Shown piece after piece: positions 9,550-17,814 of a stretch of DNA of 64,000 nt (position 1 is the first letter of the stretch; each line of letters opens with the position of its first letter). The position numbers were made by a program, and so were the translations under genes. Source of the stretch: an uncultured Polaribacter sp. (GTDB lineage: Bacteria; Bacteroidota; Bacteroidia; Flavobacteriales; Flavobacteriaceae); the NCBI RefSeq assembly GCF_947495205.1, contig NZ_CANLXV010000014.1, forward strand, positions 30,238-94,237. Direction: 5' to 3'. Below the pieces are notes generated by a model. The model searched no databases. It was given only the letters and a program-made list of their open reading frames with translations, and was not told where the DNA came from.

Positions 9550-10272
9550 ATGAGCAAATTAAAAGTTTTAGTAGTAGAAGATGAAATTATTATTGCAGAC
9601 AACATTTGCAATGCTTTAAGAGATTTAGGTTATGAAACTTTAGAGCCTGCCATAAATTATACAGAGGCGCTAATAGCAATAGAAAAAGAAAAGCCAGACA
9701 TTGCTATTTTAGACATTCATTTATCAGGAAAAAAAACAGGTATTGATATTGCTAAAAAAATAAGAGCTTCTTATTCCTTTCCGTTTATATTTTTAACCTC
9801 AAATTCCGATAAAATTACATTAAATTCAGCCAAAGAGGTAATGCCACCAGCTTATTTAATTAAACCATTTTCTAAGCAAGAATTGTATACATCATTAGAA
9901 ATTACAATGCATAATTTTTCTGAAAGCGTTAAAGAAGCAGAAACTCAAAAAGCAAAAAACAAAGAAGCGCTTTTTATAAAAGAAAAAGGAGCTTACAAAA
10001 AGGTGTATTTTGAAGATATTCTTTATTTTCAAAGTGCCCACGTTTATATAGAGATTATTTTAAAGAATAATCAAAAAATTGTAGCAAGAACAAGTTTAAA
10101 TGAAATTTTAAATAAATTAAATGATTCCTTTATAAGAATTCATAGACGTTATATAGTTAATACAATGTATTTATCACAAATATCGCACACTACTTTAATG
10201 GTTTTAAATGAAGAATTGCCAATAGGTAAAAAATATAAAGATGATGTTATAACCCGCTTTAATTTAATTTAA
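9550..10272 (+). CDS. LytTR-family response regulator
   Basis: 240 residues. The receiver domain (1-~120) has the acidic pair E10-D11, phosphorylatable D55 in AILDIHL, and the conserved lysine in AYLIKPFS. Residues ~140-238 are a LytTR DNA-binding domain (YFEDILYFQSAHVYIEI; FIRIHRRYIVN). LytTR proteins bind direct repeats spaced about two helical turns apart. It is translated with the kinase gene upstream. A direct repeat of TTTAGAACATT starts 17 bp after its stop and is a candidate target. Confidence 0.93.
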   Translation: MSKLKVLVVEDEIIIADNICNALRDLGYETLEPAINYTEALIAIEKEKPDIAILDIHLSGKKTGIDIAKKIRASYSFPFIFLTSNSDKITLNSAKEVMPPAYLIKPFSKQELYTSLEITMHNFSESVKEAETQKAKNKEALFIKEKGAYKKVYFEDILYFQSAHVYIEIILKNNQKIVARTSLNEILNKLNDSFIRIHRRYIVNTMYLSQISHTTLMVLNEELPIGKKYKDDVITRFNLI

Positions 10273-10288
10273 TACACGCTAAAACACT

Positions 10289-10319
10289 TTTAGAACATTA
10301 TTTAGCCGTTTAGAACATT
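10289..10319 (+). promoter_or_regulatory. Direct repeat, candidate LytTR operator
   Basis: TTTAGAACATT occurs at 10289-10299 and again at 10309-10319, a 20-bp period (about two helical turns), which is the geometry of LytTR sites. It lies just downstream of the LytTR regulator gene and ~28 bp upstream of a possible -7 box (TATATTTA, 10347-10354) that lacks a TTG -33 element. Assignment to this regulator is inference. Confidence 0.4.
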
Positions 10320-10354
10320 TTACATAACCTATGTTAAGTTTTGACTTATATTTA

Positions 10355-10458
10355 CAATGTATTAATAGATTTAAACTTTTTTTTCGGGGGAATGTAGACG
10401 TTTAAAATATTAAAACAAGATAATCATTAAAAAGCTACCATCATTGGTAGCTTTTTTT
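10355..10458 (+). ncRNA. Candidate short RNA with G5 tract and intrinsic terminator
   Basis: Between the response regulator and waaA lies a stretch with no ORF of note, a TTTCGGGGGAATGTAGACG segment (G5 at 10386-10390) and a perfect terminator at 10431-10458. A weak -7 box at 10347-10354 would give a transcript of about 100 nt. It could instead simply be the 3' UTR of the two-component operon. No expression evidence is available. Confidence 0.35.
10431..10458 (+). terminator. Intrinsic terminator before waaA
   Basis: AAAGCTACCA (10431-10440), loop TCAT, TGGTAGCTTT (10445-10454), then T's to 10458. Confidence 0.92.
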
Positions 10459-10511
10459 ATTCACAATTATTTCGGCTCATTTCGCTTGTACTTTTTGTAT
10501 TTTTGTAGCAA

Positions 10512-11756
10512 ATGATTTATGCTTATAATTTTATAGTTTTAATAGCTTCTCTATGCTTGCCTATATTTGCTAAGTTTAGTAAAAAATTACAATTTTTTGT
10601 TGCTGGCGGAAAAGATACTTTTACAAAAATAGCTACACTAAAAAATGAGCAAGTAATTTGGTTTCACGCCTCGTCTTTAGGCGAGTTTGAGCAAGCAATA
10701 CCTTTAATTGAAGCAATTAAAAGTCAAAATATAAAGCATAAAATTTTAGTTACTTTTTTTTCACCTTCTGGTTATCAAATTAGAAAAAACTATCCTTTAG
10801 CAGATGTAATTTGTTATTTGCCTTTAGATTCTAAAAAAAATGCGCAAAAGTTTATAGAAATAGTAAATCCTAAAATAGCCATTTTTATAAAATATGAGTT
10901 CTGGCCCAATCTTTTGAACGAATTAAAAAAGAAAGAAATTAAAACCATTCTAGTTTCTGGTATTTTAAGAGAAAAGCAACTATTTTTTAAAGGGTATGGA
11001 GGTTTTATGAGGAGTGCTTTGCAAGCATTTCATTACTTTTTTGTGCAAGACCAAAACTCTAAAGAATTACTAAATTCCATCAACTTTAAAAATGTTAGCG
11101 TTGCAGGAGATACCCGTTTTGACAGAGTTTCTAAAATTTTAGAACAAGAAAACGCTTTAGATTTTATAAACGAATTTAAAGATAATAAATACACAATAGT
11201 TGCAGGTAGCACTTGGCAAGAAGATGAAGCGCTGTTAGTGAATTACATAAATAACAAGGCTTTAGAAGACGAAAAATTTATTATTGCACCACATAATATT
11301 AAAGCAGATGCAATTTTAGAACTGCAAAAATCCATCAACAAAAAAAATATACTTTATTCTGATGTTATTGAGAATAATGCAAACCTATCTTTAAAAGAAA
11401 GCCAAGTATTTATCATAGACACTATAGGAATTTTAACCAAAATTTATGCAGCTGCAGATTTGGCTTATGTTGGTGGAGGTTTAAAAACAGGTTTACACAA
11501 TATTTTAGAACCCGCAACTTTTGGGATTCCTGTTCTTATAGGAAATCAATACAGTAAGTTTAAAGAAGCTGTAGATTTGGTAAAAATTGGTGGTTGTATT
11601 GCTATTAAAAATCAGAAAGAATTTACAGAAAACCTTGTTCATTTAAAAAACGATGAAAATTTTAGAAAATTAACAGGTACTATCAACAGAAAATATATTG
11701 AAGATAATTTAGGTGCAACTTCAATAATTATGAATTATTTAAAAGAAAATATTTAA
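10512..11756 (+). CDS. waaA: Kdo transferase
   Basis: 414 residues. It adds 3-deoxy-D-manno-octulosonic acid from CMP-Kdo to lipid A precursor at the inner face of the cytoplasmic membrane. Visible support: an N-terminal membrane helix (YNFIVLIASLCLPIF), the WFHASSLGEFEQAIPLIEAI segment at the start of the GT-B fold, KYEFWPN, and the C-terminal AYVGGGLKTGLHNILEPA donor-site region. The length is normal for WaaA/KdtA. It is first of a long run of plus-strand genes; the next gene begins 2 bp after its stop. Confidence 0.93.
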   Translation: MIYAYNFIVLIASLCLPIFAKFSKKLQFFVAGGKDTFTKIATLKNEQVIWFHASSLGEFEQAIPLIEAIKSQNIKHKILVTFFSPSGYQIRKNYPLADVICYLPLDSKKNAQKFIEIVNPKIAIFIKYEFWPNLLNELKKKEIKTILVSGILREKQLFFKGYGGFMRSALQAFHYFFVQDQNSKELLNSINFKNVSVAGDTRFDRVSKILEQENALDFINEFKDNKYTIVAGSTWQEDEALLVNYINNKALEDEKFIIAPHNIKADAILELQKSINKKNILYSDVIENNANLSLKESQVFIIDTIGILTKIYAAADLAYVGGGLKTGLHNILEPATFGIPVLIGNQYSKFKEAVDLVKIGGCIAIKNQKEFTENLVHLKNDENFRKLTGTINRKYIEDNLGATSIIMNYLKENI

Positions 11757-11758
11757 TT

Positions 11759-12313
11759 ATGGATTTTATATTACAACCTTGGCCTTGGTTTATTGGCGGC
11801 CCATTAATAGCTTTATCGCTATTTTTATATTTTTATTTTGGCCAAAATTTTGGAGCTTCAACAAACTTTGAAACGCTTTGCACCATGGCTGGCGCAGGAA
11901 AATTTTCTGATTATTTTAAAAAAGATTGGAAACAAAGAGACTTTGCTTTGTTATTTGTAGTTGGTTTAATTATTGGTGGCTTTATTTCATCAACCTATTT
12001 AATTCCTAATCAACATGTAGCTTTAAATCCAAAAACGGTTCAAGAATTAACAGATTTAGGTTTTGCTAATACAGCAAATCAATATTTTCCAGATGAAATT
12101 TTTGGTAAAAACGCATTCTCTTTAAAAGGTTTTTTAATATTACTTTTTTCAGGCGTTTTAGTGGGTTTTGGAACACGTTATGCAGGTGGTTGTACTTCAG
12201 GACATGCCATTACAGGTTTAAGTAATTTAGAAATACCTTCTTTACTAGCTGTAATTGGCTTTTTTATTGGTGGTATTATAGCTACATGGTTTATAATTCC
12301 CATTTTATTTTAA
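11759..12313 (+). CDS. YeeE/YedE family membrane protein (sulfur transport), first subunit
   Basis: 184 residues with about four or five membrane helices. GTRYAGGCTSGHAITGLS contains the cysteine-bearing GCxSGH-type motif of the YeeE/YedE family, in which conserved cysteines pass thiosulfate or related sulfur species through the membrane. It is half the length of fused YeeE proteins; the adjacent gene supplies the second half, a split arrangement common in Bacteroidota. Sulfur supply would fit the molybdopterin genes downstream, but that link is inference. Confidence 0.85.
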   Translation: MDFILQPWPWFIGGPLIALSLFLYFYFGQNFGASTNFETLCTMAGAGKFSDYFKKDWKQRDFALLFVVGLIIGGFISSTYLIPNQHVALNPKTVQELTDLGFANTANQYFPDEIFGKNAFSLKGFLILLFSGVLVGFGTRYAGGCTSGHAITGLSNLEIPSLLAVIGFFIGGIIATWFIIPILF

Positions 12314-12341
12314 ACTCGATTCAATATCAAAAAAACATTAC

Positions 12342-12755
12342 ATGAAAAACATCAAATTTTTAATATTAGGAATTTTTTTCGCAATTGTATTAAGCAAATC
12401 TCAAGCCATTTCTTGGTACAGATTTTACGAAATGTTTAAATTTCAATCTTTTCATATGTATGGCATTATTGGAGGTGCAGTTGTAATTTCTGCCATAATT
12501 ATGCAGTTGTTTAAAAATGGTAAGATAAAAGACATTAATGGCAATAAAATAGTACCAAAACCAAAAAAGAAGGGTTTTATAAGTACCATTTTTGGTGGAA
12601 CCTTATTTGGCTTAGGTTGGGGAATTTCTGGCGCTTGTGCAGCACCTATTTTTGTAATTTTGGGTTTTAAATTAATACCTGCTTTAATTTTATTAATTGG
12701 AGCATTATTAGGCGCATTTTTCTATGGATTAATTAGCAAGAAATTACCAAATTAA
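12342..12755 (+). CDS. YeeE/YedE-like membrane protein, second subunit
   Basis: 137 residues with about four membrane helices. It carries the matching GLGWGISGACAAPIFVILG motif with a conserved cysteine, as in the second half of fused YeeE/YedE proteins. It lies 28 bp after the first half. The stop codon directly abuts the moaA start, indicating co-translation. Confidence 0.82.
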   Translation: MKNIKFLILGIFFAIVLSKSQAISWYRFYEMFKFQSFHMYGIIGGAVVISAIIMQLFKNGKIKDINGNKIVPKPKKKGFISTIFGGTLFGLGWGISGACAAPIFVILGFKLIPALILLIGALLGAFFYGLISKKLPN

Positions 12756-13748
12756 ATGAGTAAATTAATAGACAATTTTGGCAGACAAATGGAGTATGTT
12801 AGACTCGCAGTTACAGATCGCTGTAATTTGCGTTGCCAATATTGCATGCCTGCTCATGGAATAAATATTGTACCCAAACAAGAATTACTTACGTTTAAAG
12901 AAATGTATCGTTTAATTCGCGTGTTAACAGAATTGGGTGTAAATAAAGTACGTTTAACAGGTGGCGAACCTTTTGTGCGTAAAGATTTTGTGGGTTTTCT
13001 AGAAATGTTGTCTTATAACGATTTGTTAGACGCTATTAATATTACCACAAATGGCGCTTTAATTTCTAATCATATTGCTAAAATTGAGCAACTTAAAAAA
13101 GTAAAAAACATCAATTTAAGTATAGATAGTTTAAACCGTGAAAAATTTGCGAAAATTACGCGTAGAGATGTATATCCAGAAGTTTATAAAACGTTTGAAT
13201 TGCTAGAAAAAAGCAGTTTAAATTTAAAGCTAAATGTGGTTGTACAATCTGGTTTTAATACTGATGAGATTGTTGATTTTGTAAGATTAACAAAAGATAA
13301 AAATGTAGCTGTTCGTTTTATTGAAGAAATGCCTTTTAACGGAAAAGGACAACGTGAAATGCAAGAAAACTGGACGTTTGCTAAAATTTTAAATGAAGTT
13401 AAAACCGAGTTTTCTGTGGATGAAATTCAGTCCGAGAAATCATCAACCTCTAGAAATTATAAAGTAGAAAACCACTTAGGAACTTTCGGAATTATACCTG
13501 CATTTACAAGAACTATTTGTAACGATTGTAACAGAATTAGAATAACATCTACAGGTACTTTTAAAAATTGCTTGTTTGATGATGGCGTTTTTAACCTTAG
13601 AGATTTTATAAGAAATGGCGCAAGTAATAACGATTTAAAAGAACTTTTTTTATCTTTAGTAAAACAAAAACCAGAAAACGGTTTTATTGCAGAAGCAAAT
13701 AGAAAAGATGGTGGTGCTTCTGAAAGTATGAGTACAATTGGTGGGTAA
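12756..13748 (+). CDS. moaA: GTP 3',8-cyclase MoaA
   Basis: 330 residues, radical SAM enzyme for the first step of molybdenum cofactor synthesis (GTP to 3',8-cyclo-GTP). The N-terminal 4Fe-4S cluster is CX3CX2C at C23, C27, C30 (DRCNLRCQYC). The C-terminal cluster is CX2CX13C at C255, C258, C272. LTGGEPFVRKD is the SAM-binding GGE motif. The protein ends in SxGG, the mobile GG tail needed in the active site. The start codon follows the upstream stop with no gap. Confidence 0.97.
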   Translation: MSKLIDNFGRQMEYVRLAVTDRCNLRCQYCMPAHGINIVPKQELLTFKEMYRLIRVLTELGVNKVRLTGGEPFVRKDFVGFLEMLSYNDLLDAINITTNGALISNHIAKIEQLKKVKNINLSIDSLNREKFAKITRRDVYPEVYKTFELLEKSSLNLKLNVVVQSGFNTDEIVDFVRLTKDKNVAVRFIEEMPFNGKGQREMQENWTFAKILNEVKTEFSVDEIQSEKSSTSRNYKVENHLGTFGIIPAFTRTICNDCNRIRITSTGTFKNCLFDDGVFNLRDFIRNGASNNDLKELFLSLVKQKPENGFIAEANRKDGGASESMSTIGG

Positions 13749-13749
13749 C

Positions 13750-13968
13750 ATGGATGCATTAAAAAACATTTTTGAAGTTCATGCTCTGGAAGCAGGTGTT
13801 TTTATTGTAATACTTTGTAAAATAGTTATAATTATTCAGTTTTTTATCTCTAATAATACAGATGAAAAGAAATCTAAAAAGATAACATTTAAGTCTTTTT
13901 TTAAAAACTGGTTATTTTTAATACTTATGCTTTTTTATGGTTTATCACTAATTTTTAGAAACCTATAA
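13750..13968 (+). CDS. Small two-helix membrane protein, unknown
   Basis: 72 residues from ATG 13750 (a TTG at 13738 inside moaA is less likely). Two hydrophobic segments (VFIVILCKIVIIIQFFI and NWLFLILMLFYGLSLIF) flank a basic linker DEKKSKKITFK. I do not recognise a family. It starts 1 bp after the moaA stop and is co-directional with the cofactor genes, so it is probably co-transcribed. Confidence 0.65.
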   Translation: MDALKNIFEVHALEAGVFIVILCKIVIIIQFFISNNTDEKKSKKITFKSFFKNWLFLILMLFYGLSLIFRNL

Positions 13969-13997
13969 TTTTTAAATAAAAAACTCAACGAAGTATT

Positions 13998-14534
13998 ATG
14001 GAAAAAAAATTTGAAGTAAAACTCAATTGGAAACAAATTACATTATTAAGTGTTTCCGTAACTTTTGGCTATGGTTTTATTCTATATTTATTAGACAATG
14101 AGTTAACTCTAAAAAATTTGGTAGCTCAATCATTAATTTACGGTGTTGCCATGACACTTTTTTTTGTTTTCTTGTTTCCTAAACTTATGAACAAGCTTGT
14201 TGGGAAAAGGATTGATACTATTAAACCAAGTTTACTAGCAGATGAAGTGCCAGAAAGAGAAATTTTTGCAAATTTATTTAGAGGATTAGAAGGTGTTGGA
14301 GGTAAAATATTTTTAACAAATGCTAGATTAATTTTTAAAAGCCACAGTTTAAATATTCAAAAAGGACAAACCAATATCGCTTATCAAGACATAAGCTCTG
14401 TGACCAAAAGAAAAACTATGAAATTAATAGATAACGGAATTAAAGTAACCAGCAAAGAAGGCAAAGTGTATTGTTTTGTAGTGAATAATAGAGATGTTGA
14501 ATTACAAAATATTTTAGATAAGTTAAACTTATGA
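13998..14534 (+). CDS. Membrane protein with GRAM/PH-like domain
   Basis: 178 residues. Two membrane helices (~18-35 and ~42-62) precede a cytoplasmic beta-rich domain (~90-175) starting GGKIFLTNARLIFKSHSL, a pattern seen in bacterial GRAM/PH-like domains. The function is unknown. Its stop overlaps the moeA start (ATGA at 14531), so translation is coupled. A direct part in cofactor synthesis is not evident. Confidence 0.75.
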   Translation: MEKKFEVKLNWKQITLLSVSVTFGYGFILYLLDNELTLKNLVAQSLIYGVAMTLFFVFLFPKLMNKLVGKRIDTIKPSLLADEVPEREIFANLFRGLEGVGGKIFLTNARLIFKSHSLNIQKGQTNIAYQDISSVTKRKTMKLIDNGIKVTSKEGKVYCFVVNNRDVELQNILDKLNL

Positions 14535-15766
14535 TTTCAGTAAAAGAAGCAGAACATATCATTTTAAACTCAAGCCAAAATTTTGGAGTAGAAGAAGTTC
14601 CTTTTTTAAAAGCAGTTGGTAGAATTTTAAAAGAAGAAATTGTTGCAGATAGAGATTTTCCGCCTTTTAACAGAGTTTCTATGGATGGAATTGCAATTGA
14701 TTTTACAACTTTTAGAAACGGAAAAAAAAGTTTTAAAATAGAAGGAATTCAGCCAGCAGGAAGTGAACAAATTTCAATGCAAAACAAAGAAAATTGTATT
14801 GAAGTAATGACAGGTGCAGTTTTACCAGACAACACAAATACGGTTATTAGATATGAAGATGTAACTATAAAAAACGGGATTGCAACAATTACTGTTGATG
14901 CAATAAAAAAAAATCAGAATGTACATCCAAAAGGAAAAGATGGTAAAGTTGGCGATGTATTAATTACAGCAAATAAAGTAATTTCTGCAGCAGAAATAGG
15001 TGTTTTAGCAACCGTTGGTAAATCAAACGTAAAAGTTGCAAAACTGCCCAAAGTTATCATTATTTCTACAGGAGATGAGTTGGTTGGTGTAGAAGAAATT
15101 CCACTAGAACATCAAATTAGAAGAAGTAATGTTTTTACCTTGGTTTCTTTGTTAGAAAAGTTACATATTCCTTCTAAAACTGCACATATTACAGATAATA
15201 AATCTGTTTTAAAAACTAAAATAGAAAACTATTTACAAACATATGATGTGCTACTTTTTAGTGGCGCAGTTAGCAAAGGAAAATTCGATTTTTTACCCGG
15301 AGTTTTTGAAGAATTAGGTGTAGAAAAATTATTTCATAAAGTTACACAAAGACCAGGAAAACCCTTTTGGTTTGGAAGCGCAACTTCATTAAATACTGAT
15401 GAAAAAGAGGAGCATCAGAAAGAAAATAGTAACAAAACCATTGTTTTTGGTTTCCCAGGAAATCCAATTTCTACATTTGTAAATTGTTTGGCCTATTTTT
15501 ATCCGTGGTACTCCAAATCAGTTGGAATAGAAACTAAAGAAGAAACAGCAATTTTAACAGAAAACGTAACGTTTAAACCTAATTTAACCTACTTTTTACA
15601 AGTAAAATTAAGCGATAAATTTGGCCATTTATTAGCAACACCCATTACAGGAAATGGATCTGGAGATTTGGCAAGTTTAGTACACGCAGATGCTTTTATA
15701 AAGTTACCAGCAACACAAACAGCATTTAAGAAAGGAGAGAATTATCCTGTAATTAGATATCGATAA
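14531..15766 (+). CDS. moeA: Molybdopterin molybdenumtransferase MoeA
   Basis: 411 residues. It inserts molybdate into adenylylated molybdopterin. Recognised segments in order: FNRVSMDGIAI (substrate loop), MTGAVLPDNTNTVIRYED, PKVIIISTGDELV, LFSGAVSKGKFDFLPGV, QRPGKPFWFG and FGFPGNPISTFV. The SGAVSKGKFD segment replaces the SGGVSMGxxD found in E. coli. Translation is coupled to the preceding gene by the ATGA overlap. Confidence 0.95.
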   Translation: MISVKEAEHIILNSSQNFGVEEVPFLKAVGRILKEEIVADRDFPPFNRVSMDGIAIDFTTFRNGKKSFKIEGIQPAGSEQISMQNKENCIEVMTGAVLPDNTNTVIRYEDVTIKNGIATITVDAIKKNQNVHPKGKDGKVGDVLITANKVISAAEIGVLATVGKSNVKVAKLPKVIIISTGDELVGVEEIPLEHQIRRSNVFTLVSLLEKLHIPSKTAHITDNKSVLKTKIENYLQTYDVLLFSGAVSKGKFDFLPGVFEELGVEKLFHKVTQRPGKPFWFGSATSLNTDEKEEHQKENSNKTIVFGFPGNPISTFVNCLAYFYPWYSKSVGIETKEETAILTENVTFKPNLTYFLQVKLSDKFGHLLATPITGNGSGDLASLVHADAFIKLPATQTAFKKGENYPVIRYR

Positions 15767-15816
15767 ACAGATAGTTTTAAGTGTTTAATTTTGAGTTTTT
15801 AGTTAAAGATTGCGCT

Positions 15817-16173
15817 ATGAAAGAAAGTATTGTTCAAAAAAAGAGTTTCCAATTTTCTCTAAAAATTATTTCCCTTTACAAGCAATTACAACAAGAAAAG
15901 GAATTTATAATATCAAATCAAATTTTAAGAAGTGGAACTTCAATTGGAGCCAATATTGAAGAGGCATTAGCAGGACAAAGTAAAAAAGATTTTACAGCAA
16001 AAATGTCAATTTCATCAAAAGAGGCAAGAGAAACAAAATATTGGTTAAGATTATTAAAAGAAAGTGAATTAACAAATATAAACGTGAATTCATTAATTTT
16101 AGACATTGAAGAGTTAATTAGAATTTTAACTTCCATTGTTAAAACTTCACAGAATAACTTAACTAAAAATTAA
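15817..16173 (+). CDS. Four helix bundle protein (23S rRNA intervening-sequence protein family)
   Basis: 118 residues from ATG 15817. An upstream GTG at 15781 would add 12 residues not typical of the family. The pattern IISNQILRSGTSIGANIEEALAGQSKKDFTAKMSI is split across helices as in the four helix bundle/IVP family first noted inside 23S rRNA insertions, now found free-standing in many Bacteroidota. The function is unknown; homologues form pentameric bundles. It sits between moeA and moaC, an unexpected place for it. Confidence 0.85.
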   Translation: MKESIVQKKSFQFSLKIISLYKQLQQEKEFIISNQILRSGTSIGANIEEALAGQSKKDFTAKMSISSKEARETKYWLRLLKESELTNINVNSLILDIEELIRILTSIVKTSQNNLTKN

Positions 16174-16198
16174 ACATTTAAAACTAAAAACTATTTAA

Positions 16199-16672
16199 AT
16201 GAGCAATTTTACCCACATCAACAAAAAGAACAACCCTAAAATGGTAAATGTTTCTGATAAGAACGTTACCAAAAGAACAGCTATTGCAAAAGCAACTATG
16301 TTTTTAGGAAAAGAAGTTGTTTCTAATTTTTCAGAAAATGAACTTAAAACCAAAAAAGGCCCTGTTTTTCAAACTGCAATTATTGCTGGAATTCAAGCCG
16401 TAAAAAAAACATCCGATTTAATACCAATGTGCCATCCATTATTAATTAATGGCGTAGATATTGATATAAATATAATAGATTTAGAAAATATAGAAGTATT
16501 TTGCAAAGTAACTATAGAAGGGAAAACAGGCGTGGAAATGGAGGCTTTAACAGGTGCAAACATTACGTGTTTAACTATCTATGATATGTGTAAAAGCATC
16601 AGTCAAAAAATGGTGATTAAAGAAGTAAAATTAGTAGAAAAAACCGGCGGAAAATCAGATATAAAGAATTGA
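16199..16672 (+). CDS. moaC: Cyclic pyranopterin monophosphate synthase MoaC
   Basis: 157 residues, full length. It converts 3',8-cyclo-GTP (the MoaA product) to cyclic pyranopterin monophosphate. The motif MCHPLLINGVDIDI and the catalytic region GKTGVEMEALTGANI are intact, as are KKTSDLIP and the C-terminal EKTGGKS. No intrinsic terminator follows; the repeat array begins at its stop codon. Confidence 0.96.
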   Translation: MSNFTHINKKNNPKMVNVSDKNVTKRTAIAKATMFLGKEVVSNFSENELKTKKGPVFQTAIIAGIQAVKKTSDLIPMCHPLLINGVDIDINIIDLENIEVFCKVTIEGKTGVEMEALTGANITCLTIYDMCKSISQKMVIKEVKLVEKTGGKSDIKN

Positions 16673-17814
16673 TTTTCCCATACAGTTTTTCATTCTGAAA
16701 GAATCTCTGCGTTTTGTTTCATACTCTTGAGTGGGACGCTTACATTTTCCCACACAGTTTGTCATTCTGCAAGAATCTCTGTGTTTTTATTCTTACTCAA
16801 GAGTGGGACGCTTACAGCGTGACAAATTTTATTTTTAAGCTTAGATTGAAAAAAACACTGAAGTAAGTTCAGGATAAAATGAAAAAATATTAGAAACGTA
16901 AAATTTAGAGAGAAGACAAATGGATAATTTTGTGAAAAATATTTTTCCACACAGTTTGTCATTCTGAAAGAATCTCTGCGTTTTGTTTCTTACTCATGAG
17001 TGGGACGCTTACAGCGTGACAACCTTAACGGGTAAAAGTAAGTTGAATAAAAGACAAAGATAATTTTGAGCAAAATATTTGCCCACCCAGTTTGTCATTC
17101 TGAAAGAATCTCTGCGCTTTGAATCTTACTCATGAGTGGGACGCTTGCAGCGTGACAACTTTAACGAGTAAAAGTAAATTAAATAAAAAACACTGAAATA
17201 AGTTCAGCATAAAATGAAAAAACATCAAAAACACACAAATTTAGAAAGAAGAAAAAAGGATAATTTTGTATAAAATATTTTCCCACACAGTTTGTCATTC
17301 TGAAAGAATCTTTGTGTTTTTATTCTTACTCAAGAGTGGGACGCTTACAGTGTGACAAATTTTATGTTTTAGCGTAAATTGAATAAAAAAACACTGAAAT
17401 AAGTTCAGCATAAAATGAAAAAATATTAGAAACGTAAAATTTAGAGAGCAGAAATAACGATAATTTTGTGTAAAATATTTTCCCATACAATTTGTCATTC
17501 TGAAAGAATCTCTGCGTTTTGTTTCTTACTGTTGAGTGAGACGCTTACAGCGTGACAAACTTTATGTTTAAACGTAAATTGAATAAAAAATACTGAAATA
17601 AGTTCAGGATAAAATGAAAAAACATCAAAAACACACAAATTTAGAGAGCAGAAATAACGATAATTTTGTGTAAAAATATTTTCCCACCCAGTTTGTCATT
17701 CTGAAAGAATCTCTGCGTTTTGTTTCTTACTTTTGAGTGAGACGCTTACAGCGTGACAACCTTAACGAGTAAGAGTAAATTGAATAAAAAATACTGAAAC
17801 AAGTTCAGCATAAA
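16673..17814 (+). repeat. Array of ~200-bp tandem repeats containing copies of the mobA 5' end
   Basis: Seven units, each starting TTTTCCCAC/TACAG or similar: 16673-16744 (partial), 16745-16942, 16943-17077 (internally deleted), 17078-17277, 17278-17477, 17478-17678, and 17679 running into mobA. Each full unit has a core from TTGTCA to TGACAA (~67 nt) containing ACGCT-tac-AGCGT and, in some units, ACTCATGAGT; then an A-rich spacer with CTGAA-N5-TTCAG; then ATAAAATGAAAAAA and about 55 nt matching the first codons of mobA. Full units are 198-201 bp, deleted ones shorter. There is no spacer diversity and no cas gene, so it is not CRISPR. Confidence 0.93.

Noticed and set aside
12700..12760. Moco riboswitch before moaA
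   Set aside because: moaA starts at the base after the upstream stop, leaving no leader.
15781..15816. GTG start for the four helix bundle gene
   Set aside because: It adds 12 residues outside the family pattern; ATG 15817 fits better.
16762..17498. Two similar 66-67 codon minus-strand frames (16762-16962 and 17295-17498) inside the array
   Set aside because: They are the same unit read in reverse; resemblance follows from the duplication, the composition is not protein-like, and other units break the frame.
16745..17678. Direct-repeat array considered as CRISPR
   Set aside because: The period is ~200 bp, whole units including spacers are homologous, and no cas genes are present.
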